NCBI GenBank assembly: GCA_964603025.1
Contig: CAZRTO010000058.1
Coordinates: forward strand, 1 to 6,918
DNA length: 6,918 nt
Direction of reading: 5' to 3'
From: CALFCX01 sp964603025
Lineage (GTDB): Bacteria; Margulisbacteria; WOR-1; JAKLHX01
Made by a program: the position numbers and the translations under genes. Of this stretch, positions 1 to 5,626 are shown piece by piece (position 1 is the stretch's first letter; every line of letters starts with the position of its first letter). Under the pieces are notes generated by a model. The model was not told the origin of the DNA, made no database searches, and saw nothing but the letters and a program-made list of their open reading frames with translations.

Positions 1-764
1 ATTCCTCAGACGGAACGCCTGATATGGTCGCCAAAGATTTTCCGCAAGTATTGTTAATAAAGAATAAAGAAAACCTCGGATTTGCCAGGGCTAATAATCA
101 GATAATAGAAAAGACAAAAGGCACGTACATCCTCTTGCTGAATCCTGATACCGAAGTGTTTGAAAGATCTATAGATATCCTTATAGATTTTCTCGACAAG
201 AACCCGGATGCCGGCGTTGCCGCCCCGAAACTTCTCAATTCCGACGGGTCGCTCCAGCGCTCCTGCATGGGCTTCCCAACCCTGGGAGCCATGACCATGA
301 GACAGCTTTTTCTGGAAACTTTACTGCCATTTAACCCCTATACGAAGAAATATCTTATGACCGGTTTTAAGCACGACCGTCTTGCCGAGGTCGACCAGCC
401 CATGGGGGCATGCCTGCTGGTGAGAAAAGAAATAATTGATAAACTCGGCGCTTTTGACCCCCAATACTACATGTTCTTCGACGAGGTGGACCTGTGTTTC
501 CGCATAAAGAAAGCCGGCTGGAAGATATTCTTTGATCCCGCTTCGAGAGTGATGCACCATGGCGGCACTGCGGTCAGAAAATGGTCACCGTTTAAATTGA
601 GCCGCGTGTGGACTGCCAGCAGAAATTACTATTTCAGGAAACATTACGGCAATCCGGCTCTTTTCGCGCTTTACCTGGCAGACATGACAAGAGTGATCAT
701 TATAGCTCTGGTCATATTATTGCTTTTCAGGATCGCTCTTTCTGCTAGTTTTCTTGGCTATTAA
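1..764 (+). CDS. Family 2 glycosyltransferase, rhamnosyltransferase-like (5' truncated by window edge)
   Basis: The frame is open from base 3 and reads SSDGTPD before the first visible ATG at 24, so that ATG is internal and the true start lies upstream. About 253 residues are visible. Those residues match the GT-A fold of WbbL-like glycosyltransferases: NLGFARANNQ near residue 24, the metal/nucleotide-sugar motif NPDTEV near 47-52, PMGACLLVRK near 133-142, and the acceptor-side DEVDLCFRIKKAGW block near 160-173. The missing part should be the first beta strand and the VDNA-type segment, about 35-45 residues. A hydrophobic helix near residues 226-243 would anchor the C-terminus in the membrane, leaving the catalytic domain in the cytoplasm. 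The family moves a sugar from a nucleotide donor onto a growing glycan. Donor and acceptor cannot be told from sequence; the rhamnosyl label is only family resemblance. The last 20 bases overlap the convergent gene on the other strand. Confidence 0.88.
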   Translation, partial: SSDGTPDMVAKDFPQVLLIKNKENLGFARANNQIIEKTKGTYILLLNPDTEVFERSIDILIDFLDKNPDAGVAAPKLLNSDGSLQRSCMGFPTLGAMTMRQLFLETLLPFNPYTKKYLMTGFKHDRLAEVDQPMGACLLVRKEIIDKLGAFDPQYYMFFDEVDLCFRIKKAGWKIFFDPASRVMHHGGTAVRKWSPFKLSRVWTASRNYYFRKHYGNPALFALYLADMTRVIIIALVILLLFRIALSASFLGY

Positions 765-1404
765 GTGATTCTATCAGAGAATGTATATCGACTTCCGGAA
801 TAAACGATGTAAAAAGGTATCCTAACCCATTTTGCACAGAGAGGTCTCCGACAGTTTTCACCCATATCGCATCGCCAAAATCTCTTCTCAAATAATTCAA
901 GACAGCTGAAATGTTGTTGAGGTCCATGCGGGTTATTTGGCTCTTTCGACCTTGCGAGATCAGGCGGGCCTGGTACATATCCCAGTTGTATCTGATCCCG
1001 GAGCCGTCCAAGTTTTCAATCCTATTGTCCACCGCGACAAAAGCATCATGTTTATCGCTTTCCGTTTTGAGATGGTTCAACAATCCGTTATGAGCCTCGA
1101 TCGTCATTACGCTGGCGATGATTGAAGCTACTTGAGGGTGCATATAAGGATGCAAGAGCAATTCAGCCCTTCTTTCGTTAGGCAATACTTGTGTGCCCAG
1201 GTTTTTGAAAGTAAGAGAGGGATTGCCCAGGCATGCAAGCGCGACAGCTGACTCGGTTGTGCCTGTCCTTCCGGAAAAGACGCCTTTTACAAAACGCCCC
1301 CTTTCCGTTTCCGCCGTATGTCGGTAAGAAATAAAAGTTTCAGCCATGCGGCTAGGGTGACCTTTTTGGACAAAGTTTCTAAAAGTAAGCGCCGTTGCAG
1401 CCAT
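745..1404 (-). CDS. Hypothetical protein, 219 aa, family not recognised
   Basis: I do not recognise this protein. The start is well determined: ATG at 1402-1404 is preceded by AGGGG (1411-1415 read on the minus strand) at six bases, and an in-frame stop lies at 1417-1419, so no longer start exists. The protein is soluble-looking, with no signal peptide or membrane helix. It has an N-terminal basic, Ser/Thr-rich part, a central segment rich in His and Leu (around residues 82-112, with LLLHPYMHPQV) and an acidic C-terminal tail. Two Cys-free halves flank a single Cys near residue 59. It is divergent from the pentapeptide-repeat gene across 136 bp, so the two may share regulation. Its stop TAG at 745-747 lies inside the end of the glycosyltransferase gene. 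A good ribosome site and a long uninterrupted frame argue it is a real gene; function is unknown. Confidence 0.68.
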   Translation of the reverse strand: MAATALTFRNFVQKGHPSRMAETFISYRHTAETERGRFVKGVFSGRTGTTESAVALACLGNPSLTFKNLGTQVLPNERRAELLLHPYMHPQVASIIASVMTIEAHNGLLNHLKTESDKHDAFVAVDNRIENLDGSGIRYNWDMYQARLISQGRKSQITRMDLNNISAVLNYLRRDFGDAIWVKTVGDLSVQNGLGYLFTSFIPEVDIHSLIESLNSQEN

Positions 1405-1540
1405 GAGATTCCCCTTTCATTTTATGCAAAATCGATCTATATATCCTTCGTCATATCAAGCGTCGGATTTCACCTGATTTTCCGCCTCTGATAAGGGTGG
1501 TTTTTCATCCGGTTTTTACCGATAAATATTAGAGGAACAA
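1405..1540. promoter_or_regulatory. Divergent intergenic region between two unrecognised genes
   Basis: This 136-bp stretch must hold the upstream signals for both the minus-strand gene at 1404 and the plus-strand gene at 1541. It is AT-rich near 1418-1445, including a TATATAT patch at 1438-1444 that could serve a -10 box on either strand, but I find no -35 box at proper spacing for either direction. A small hairpin, CGGT-TTTT-ACCG at 1510-1521, lies just upstream of the plus-strand ribosome site. No tRNA or riboswitch is visible. The promoter role is inferred from gene arrangement only. Confidence 0.4.
1531..1536 (+). promoter_or_regulatory. Ribosome binding site AGAGGA supporting a TTG start
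   Basis: AGAGGA ends four bases before TTG at 1541. In this frame a TAA stop sits at 1523-1525 and no ATG or GTG lies between it and 1541. The next in-frame ATG would remove about 64 residues. The TTG is therefore the best start for the pentapeptide-repeat gene. Confidence 0.65.
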
Positions 1541-2515
1541 TTGAGCTATCTGATACAGATAAACACCGCAAAACCGAATGCAAAGCCGGTATATGCAAGA
1601 AGGCTGCGTTTGAACGCCGAGGCGGTACACAGAACATCGCTCTCAAATCTGCGCTTCAAAAGCGGAATAGATCCGGTACTGACGCTGGGAACGAACCACT
1701 TCCATCAGGCGGGGCTGATAAACGGCGATAATATGATCTCTCCGTCACAGCTTTGGGAACATCTATGCGCTCTTGAAAAAGCCGCGGCCCTTCATGACGT
1801 CTCTTTTGTGGGGTTAAGCGCAAGACAGGACTTTCTGCTGACAGGAGACACCAGGTCGGTAAAGAACGAGATATTCCACGCGGTGATGGGAAGAATGCTC
1901 GACACGGAGGACCCTGTTGCTTTTTCCTCAAGATACGGTTGTTCCGACAGGGAAAGATCAGAGATCGATTCCGCTCTGATCGATCTGTTCACGCATGGAC
2001 GCAGGGATAAATGGGACGCAAGCAAACCGCTGTTCAACGCTCTCGGCCTTAGAATAGACCTGACGGGGGCCGCATTCCATCATAACCGATCAGGGAACAG
2101 TTACGACGGGATAGATCTGGACAATACGATACTCTCAGATGCTGATATGTTTTATCACTCTTTTAAGAATGCCTCCATCCGAAACGCCGTAATGCGGCGC
2201 GCCAAGATGGGAGCCTCTGATTTTTCCTGGGCGGACCTTTCCTGGTCCGACATGAACGGCTCCGGTCTGGGCTATTCAAGATTCATCCAGGCACTGCTCA
2301 GGGAAACCAACCTCACAGAAACGGATGTCTGCTGCACGGACTTTTCCGGAGCTAATATGACTTTGGCGGTGCTGTTAAAGCTGCGCAATACAAAAAATAC
2401 TACTTTCAACGGAGCCGATATGACGTGGGCAACCGTGCAGAGATACTTAGAGCCGGCCTTGAACAGGTCTTGCGATGTTAAAAATACGGACCTGATCAAC
2501 TGGATACAAAGATAA
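1541..2515 (+). CDS. Pentapeptide-repeat protein with an unrecognised N-terminal domain, 324 aa
   Basis: The C-terminal part, about residues 188-295, reads as consecutive five-residue units with a hydrophobic or aromatic centre: TILSD, ADMFY, HSFKN, ASIRN, AVMRR, AKMGA, SDFSW, ADLSW, SDMNG, SGLGY, SRFIQ, ALLRE, TNLTE, TDVCC, TDFSG, ANMTL. This is the A(D/N)LXX pattern of pentapeptide-repeat proteins, which fold as a right-handed quadrilateral beta helix. The repeats are degenerate, with Met or Phe often replacing the central Leu. Residues 1-170 are a separate region I cannot assign; it is mostly polar, has a short segment rich in Ala and Leu around 70-100, and shows no signal peptide or membrane helix, so a cytoplasmic location is likely. 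Translation starts at TTG. Pentapeptide-repeat proteins have many roles, including topoisomerase protection in the Qnr/MfpA group, but nothing here points to one. The TAA stop (2513-2515) directly abuts the stop of convergent lgt. Confidence 0.8.
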   Translation: MSYLIQINTAKPNAKPVYARRLRLNAEAVHRTSLSNLRFKSGIDPVLTLGTNHFHQAGLINGDNMISPSQLWEHLCALEKAAALHDVSFVGLSARQDFLLTGDTRSVKNEIFHAVMGRMLDTEDPVAFSSRYGCSDRERSEIDSALIDLFTHGRRDKWDASKPLFNALGLRIDLTGAAFHHNRSGNSYDGIDLDNTILSDADMFYHSFKNASIRNAVMRRAKMGASDFSWADLSWSDMNGSGLGYSRFIQALLRETNLTETDVCCTDFSGANMTLAVLLKLRNTKNTTFNGADMTWATVQRYLEPALNRSCDVKNTDLINWIQR

Positions 2516-3253
2516 CTATCTATCCCGCAAATCCCTGTACCTGAAGATCACTAAAAGCCCAAGGAAGAATAGAACCGCGGATATCCATTGCGACGGAGAG
2601 AGCCATCCCCAGTGCAGGACATTATATCTGAAGAACTCAACAAAGAACCTGTACAAGCTGTATAGGATTATTCCCCATATAAAGACCTGTCCGTTATATC
2701 TCTTTCTGTCCCTGACAAGTATCAAGATGACGAATATGATCGATCCGGCAAGCACCGAATACGCCTGCGTGGGATGGACAAATCCCTGCGATTCGGGAAA
2801 TTTCATGGCCCAGGGCAGATCGCACGCTACGCCGTGGCAGCAGCCCCTCAAAAAACAGCCGATCCTTCCAATGGAATAGCCGATAGCCGCGGAAGGAGCC
2901 GCAAGGTCGAGGAATTTGAATACATCAAGCTTCTTCACTTTTGCCCAGATCAATAAAGCGGCCATCGCAAAAATAAGCCCGCCGTAAAACACCATGCCGC
3001 CTTCCCAGACGGCAAAAACCTCCAATATATTGCCTCTGTACATCTCCCAGAACCCGGCAACATAGAACACCCTAGAGCCTACTATTGCCGACAACAGAAC
3101 ATACATGGCGCCGTCCATGACATCTTCTCTGGAAAGCCCCTCTTTTTCGCAGCGCATCAAAGCCACTATTATTCCTGCCGCGAAAGCAAACGCCACCATG
3201 GCTCCCCATGAATAAAGCGAAAAATTGCCTATCTGAAATAAAATTGGATGCAT
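2516..3253 (-). CDS. lgt: Prolipoprotein diacylglyceryl transferase (Lgt)
   Basis: Lgt transfers diacylglycerol from phosphatidylglycerol to the lipobox cysteine of prelipoproteins in the cytoplasmic membrane, the first step of lipoprotein maturation. The 245-residue protein is a multi-spanning membrane protein with family landmarks in order: MHPILFQIGNFSLYSWG at the N-terminus, the VGSRVFYV segment (58-65), WEGGMVFYGGLI (83-94), the signature region GRIGCFLRGCCHG (129-141), HPTQAYS (160-166) and YRFFVEFFR (201-209) carrying the conserved Arg and Glu. The signature departs from the classic GR-G-NF-N-E-G form, with Cys residues replacing Asn/Glu, and Tyr stands where E. coli has His103. I recall the same variant in Lgt proteins from several deeply branching phyla, so I still expect activity. 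It is shorter than E. coli Lgt (291 aa). ATG at 3251-3253 has AAAGGA upstream. It is the last gene of the run ileS-ahcY-DUF5665-lspA-lgt. Confidence 0.93.
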   Translation of the reverse strand: MHPILFQIGNFSLYSWGAMVAFAFAAGIIVALMRCEKEGLSREDVMDGAMYVLLSAIVGSRVFYVAGFWEMYRGNILEVFAVWEGGMVFYGGLIFAMAALLIWAKVKKLDVFKFLDLAAPSAAIGYSIGRIGCFLRGCCHGVACDLPWAMKFPESQGFVHPTQAYSVLAGSIIFVILILVRDRKRYNGQVFIWGIILYSLYRFFVEFFRYNVLHWGWLSPSQWISAVLFFLGLLVIFRYRDLRDR

Positions 3254-3270
3254 ATGATTTTCCTTTCTAA

Positions 3271-3373
3271 CGTGTCATTGCGAGGCCCCCGAGCGTAGCC
3301 GAGGGGGACGAAGCAATCCCATAGCACAACGGGATTGCTTCGTCGTTAATTTCATTCACTCCTCGCAATGACG
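3271..3373. repeat. Composite palindromic repeat (TCATTGCGAGG / GAAGCAATC type)
   Basis: The element fills the lspA-lgt spacer. Its outer arms are a perfect 12-bp inverted repeat, GTCATTGCGAGG at 3274-3285 and its complement at 3361-3372. Nested inside is a perfect 14-bp inverted repeat, GACGAAGCAATCCC at 3307-3320 with its complement at 3331-3344, around a 10-base loop. A third small stem pairs CCCCC (3286-3290) with GGGGG (3303-3307). The order of arms is that of dispersed REP-like elements I have seen in many bacterial genomes, but membership in a named family is from memory. Neither strand carries a T-run after a stem, so it is not a classic intrinsic terminator. The right arm runs into the end of lspA. 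Confidence 0.88.
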
Positions 3374-3832
3374 TTCTCTGCGTTTTTCCCTGAACAACAT
3401 CTCTAAAACCAACAGCGCCACTCCCAAGTTTATCATGACATCAGCGGTATTAAAGATCGAAAAGAACCTGACATCAAAAAAGTCTATTACATGTCCCCTG
3501 AATATCCTGTCGATAAGATTCCCGGCCGCCCCTCCGCACACAAGCCCCAAAGCCGTTTGAAAAATAGCTCCCGAGGGTTTCTTATAAAGCATGTAGACAT
3601 TTATCGCGCCGATAAAAACAGCGCTGACGATCAGAAAAATAAAATTCCAACCCTTTAACAAGCCAAAAGCGGCGCCGGTATTTGTGATAAAGGTAAGGTG
3701 GAACACGCCATTTACCAGCGGAATTGTCCGGCCTAACGGCATAAGGACCGTGACCGCGTGTTTGGCCAGTTGATCAACTGACAACGACAGGAACAGAACC
3801 GTGTAGAACAAAAGCAGCCTGGTCCTGCCCAT
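3356..3832 (-). CDS. lspA: Lipoprotein signal peptidase (signal peptidase II)
   Basis: LspA is the aspartyl protease of the cytoplasmic membrane that cuts the signal peptide from diacylglyceryl-prolipoprotein, the step after Lgt. The 158-residue protein has the expected four hydrophobic segments and all family boxes: SVDQLAKHAV near the N-terminus, FITNTGAAFGLL (about 48-59), GGAAGNLIDRIFRGHVIDFFD (about 100-120) with one catalytic Asp at 108, and FNTADVMINLG (about 127-137) with the second catalytic Asp at 131. I chose ATG at 3830-3832, which overlaps the upstream stop as TGATG; a TTG one codon earlier is also possible, and the AGGA motif upstream fits both. The C-terminal RHCEE plus stop is encoded by the outer arm of the palindromic repeat, so the natural end of the protein has been replaced or extended by the repeat. 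This tail follows the last membrane helix and should not disturb the active site. Confidence 0.96.
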   Translation of the reverse strand: MGRTRLLLFYTVLFLSLSVDQLAKHAVTVLMPLGRTIPLVNGVFHLTFITNTGAAFGLLKGWNFIFLIVSAVFIGAINVYMLYKKPSGAIFQTALGLVCGGAAGNLIDRIFRGHVIDFFDVRFFSIFNTADVMINLGVALLVLEMLFREKRRERHCEE

Positions 3833-4122
3833 CAATATTTTATCCTGTGATTTGTGGATGAATTGACAAAATCGATAAGATCCGCGATAAAATTCCCCAG
3901 CACTGGGATCTCTATAAAATGCCTCAAGATTCCCAAAAGAAAATATGCGACAACGGCAAAAATAACCGTCATGCCGACCGCCATGCCAAACCCCCTGAAG
4001 AGTCCTGCCAAGAAATTGAACCAGAAAAACCTCCAGGGCCTGGCGATCAGCTCCACATAGGCCCCGAAGTTCGCTCTTTCCAAGTGTGCCGCTATTTTAT
4101 CAACACTATCTTTATAGTCCAT
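3832..4122 (-). CDS. Small membrane protein, DUF5665-like, 96 aa
   Basis: The protein has an N-terminal amphipathic stretch (residues 1-27), an aromatic-rich patch ARPWRFFWFNFLAGLFRG (27-44), a membrane helix at about 45-66 (GMAVGMTVIFAVVAYFLLGI) and a short helix ending in VLGNFIADLIDFV. That order, especially YVEL..RPWR..W.NFLAG..RG.G, fits the family I remember as DUF5665, whose function is not known to me. The stop TGA overlaps the lspA ATG by one base, indicating translational coupling and a steady association with lspA. The start ATG at 4120-4122 has only a weak purine-rich GAGAG upstream. Its 5' spacer is a 7-bp tandem repeat. A role near the membrane or in envelope maintenance is inferred from topology and context only. 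Confidence 0.82.
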   Translation of the reverse strand: MDYKDSVDKIAAHLERANFGAYVELIARPWRFFWFNFLAGLFRGFGMAVGMTVIFAVVAYFLLGILRHFIEIPVLGNFIADLIDFVNSSTNHRIKY

Positions 4123-4133
4123 TTATTTTCTCT

Positions 4134-4168
4134 CTTCATTCTTCATCCTTCATCCGTCATGCTTCATC
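4134..4168 (-). repeat. 7-bp tandem repeat, five imperfect copies, in the ahcY-DUF5665 spacer
   Basis: Read on the minus strand directly after the ahcY stop codon, the spacer is GATGAAG, CATGACG, GATGAAG, GATGAAG, AATGAAG. Three copies are identical; the others differ at two positions and one position. The array takes 35 of the 46 spacer bases and ends 11 bases before the DUF5665 start. Every copy contains an ATG, but each leads to a stop within a few to about sixteen codons and none extends the DUF5665 frame. Confidence 0.8.
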
Positions 4169-5578
4169 CTAATACCTGTAATGCTCCGGCTTATACGGAC
4201 CGTCAACAGGAATCCCGACATAGTCTGCCTGTTCTTTTGACATTTTTGTAAGCTTTACTCCTATTTTATCCAGATGCAGCCTCGCAACCTCTTCATCAAG
4301 ATATTTAGGCAGTCTGTAGACTTTCTTCTCGCATTTATCTTTGTTCTTCCACAGGTCTATCTGGGCCAGGACCTGATTGGTAAAAGAGTTGGACATGACG
4401 AACGAAGGATGTCCCGTCGCGCATCCGAGGTTAACGAGTCGCCCCTCCGCGAGCAGATATATCTGCCGTCCGTCCGGGAAAATATATTTGTCGACCTGGG
4501 GTTTTATGTTCACTTGTCTTATCCCCGGATAATTCTGCAAAGCCGATACCTGTATCTCGTTGTCAAAGTGGCCGATATTACAGACTATCGCCTGGTCTTT
4601 CATTCTGGACATGTGGTCGATCGTGATAACACCCCTGTTGCCGGTGGCTGTTACATAGATATCCCCTACCCCGAGGGTGTCCTCGACCGTTGAGACTTCA
4701 TATCCTTCCATCGCGGCCTGCAGAGCGCATATAGGATCTATCTCGGTCACTATAACGCGCGCGCCAAAACCACGCAGCGACTGCGCGGACCCTTTTCCGA
4801 CATCTCCGTACCCGCACACGACCGCGACCTTTCCGGCCACCATGACATCCATCGCCCTTTTCAGGCCGTCCGCGAGAGACTCACGGCAGCCGTACAAATT
4901 GTCGAACTTGGATTTGGTCACTGAATCATTGACGTTTATGGCCGGGACGAGCAGTGTTTTGTTTTCCATCATCTTATAAAGCCTGTGGACCCCGGTCGTG
5001 GTCTCTTCAGAGACCCCTTTCCAGTCCTTTACCATCGATGCCCACATCCCGGGATGTTCTTTCAGCGTCTTCTTAAGGTTCTTGATAAGCTCTGCCTCAT
5101 CCTCGCCGGACGGCTTTTTGTCCAGTATCTTCGGGTCCTTTTCAGCCTGGTATCCCATATGCATCATCAAAGTGGCATCCCCGCCGTCATCCACGATCAG
5201 CTGCGGCCCTTTGCCTCCGGGGAACATAAGCGCCTTATGGGTGGCCCACCAGAAATCTTCAAGCGTCTCGCCTTTCCACGCGAATACCGGGATCCCTGCC
5301 GCCGCAATAGCCGCGGCCGCGTGGTCCTGGGTGGAGAATATATTACAGGTCGCCCATCTCACGTCCGCCCCGAGCGCCACGAGCGTTTCTATCAGCACTG
5401 CTGTTTGTATCGTCATGTGCAGGGAACCCATGATCCTTACATCTTTGAGGGGTTTGTCTTTGGAATATTTCTCGCGCACCGACATCAGACCCGGCATCTC
5501 GAATTCGGCTATCTCTATCTCTTTTCTTCCAAAATCCGCGAGGGAAATATCTTTGATCTTAAAATCATCCATATTCAT
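4169..5578 (-). CDS. ahcY: Adenosylhomocysteinase (S-adenosylhomocysteine hydrolase)
   Basis: AhcY reversibly splits S-adenosylhomocysteine, the product inhibitor of methyltransferases, into adenosine and homocysteine, using tightly bound NAD+ in the cytoplasm. The 469-residue protein is full length and of the bacterial long form with the extra segment around residues 146-185. Substrate-domain landmarks are LHMTIQTAVL (53-62, His54), VDDGGDAT (129-136), EETTTGVH (191-198) and TKSKFDNLYG (221-230) with the Lys222/Asp226 pair equivalent to human Lys186/Asp190. The Rossmann segment shows CGYGDVGKGSAQ (255-266) and the acidic residue Glu279 after the second strand. CNIGHFDNEI and the C-terminal KPEHYRY, which completes the NAD site of the neighbouring subunit, are present. 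The gene follows ileS by 47 bases and precedes the DUF5665-like gene by 46. No SAH riboswitch is visible upstream. Confidence 0.98.
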   Translation of the reverse strand: MNMDDFKIKDISLADFGRKEIEIAEFEMPGLMSVREKYSKDKPLKDVRIMGSLHMTIQTAVLIETLVALGADVRWATCNIFSTQDHAAAAIAAAGIPVFAWKGETLEDFWWATHKALMFPGGKGPQLIVDDGGDATLMMHMGYQAEKDPKILDKKPSGEDEAELIKNLKKTLKEHPGMWASMVKDWKGVSEETTTGVHRLYKMMENKTLLVPAINVNDSVTKSKFDNLYGCRESLADGLKRAMDVMVAGKVAVVCGYGDVGKGSAQSLRGFGARVIVTEIDPICALQAAMEGYEVSTVEDTLGVGDIYVTATGNRGVITIDHMSRMKDQAIVCNIGHFDNEIQVSALQNYPGIRQVNIKPQVDKYIFPDGRQIYLLAEGRLVNLGCATGHPSFVMSNSFTNQVLAQIDLWKNKDKCEKKVYRLPKYLDEEVARLHLDKIGVKLTKMSKEQADYVGIPVDGPYKPEHYRY

Positions 5579-5584
5579 TAAAAG

Positions 5585-5590
5585 CTCCTT
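5585..5590 (-). promoter_or_regulatory. Ribosome binding site of ahcY
   Basis: AAGGAG on the minus strand lies six bases before ATG at 5576-5578. The gene has a second in-frame ATG two codons later; the spacing favours the first one. Confidence 0.75.
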
Positions 5591-5603
5591 ATTGATTATG
5601 TAC

Positions 5604-5624
5604 GGGCAGGTTTTAAACCTGCCC
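5604..5624. repeat. Near-perfect 21-bp palindrome between ileS and ahcY
   Basis: GGGCAGGTTT (5604-5613), one T, then AAACCTGCCC (5615-5624) form a perfect 10-bp inverted repeat. As RNA the stable part would be the GGGCAGG/CCTGCCC stem. It begins two bases after the ileS stop. On the minus strand it is followed by GTACATAATC, not a T-run, so a normal intrinsic terminator is unlikely. It resembles short dispersed GGGCAGGTTT palindromes I have seen in other genomes. It could equally be an mRNA processing or stability element between ileS and ahcY. Confidence 0.72.
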
Positions 5625-5626
5625 CT

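Noticed and set aside
911..1125. Short plus-strand frames opposite the 219-aa gene
   Set aside because: They lack ribosome sites, overlap each other and lie antisense to a frame with a well-supported start.
1280..1345. TIR-like start (FISYRH) in the 219-aa unknown protein
   Set aside because: Only a six-residue resemblance near residue 24; the following helix and the catalytic Glu region of TIR domains are not recognisable, so no defence role can be claimed.
3271..3373. Rho-independent terminator after lspA
   Set aside because: The stems are strong, but no T-run follows any of them on the minus strand. The structure fits a dispersed palindromic repeat better.
3833..3835. TTG start for lspA one codon upstream
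   Set aside because: Possible, but the adjacent ATG forms a standard TGATG overlap with the preceding stop and is the more economical choice.
4134..4168. CRISPR-like array
   Set aside because: The repeats are 7 bp and directly adjacent with no spacers; this is a simple tandem repeat.
5579..5626. SAH riboswitch upstream of ahcY
   Set aside because: The spacer to ileS is only 47 bases and consists mainly of a simple palindrome plus the ribosome site; the conserved riboswitch core is absent.
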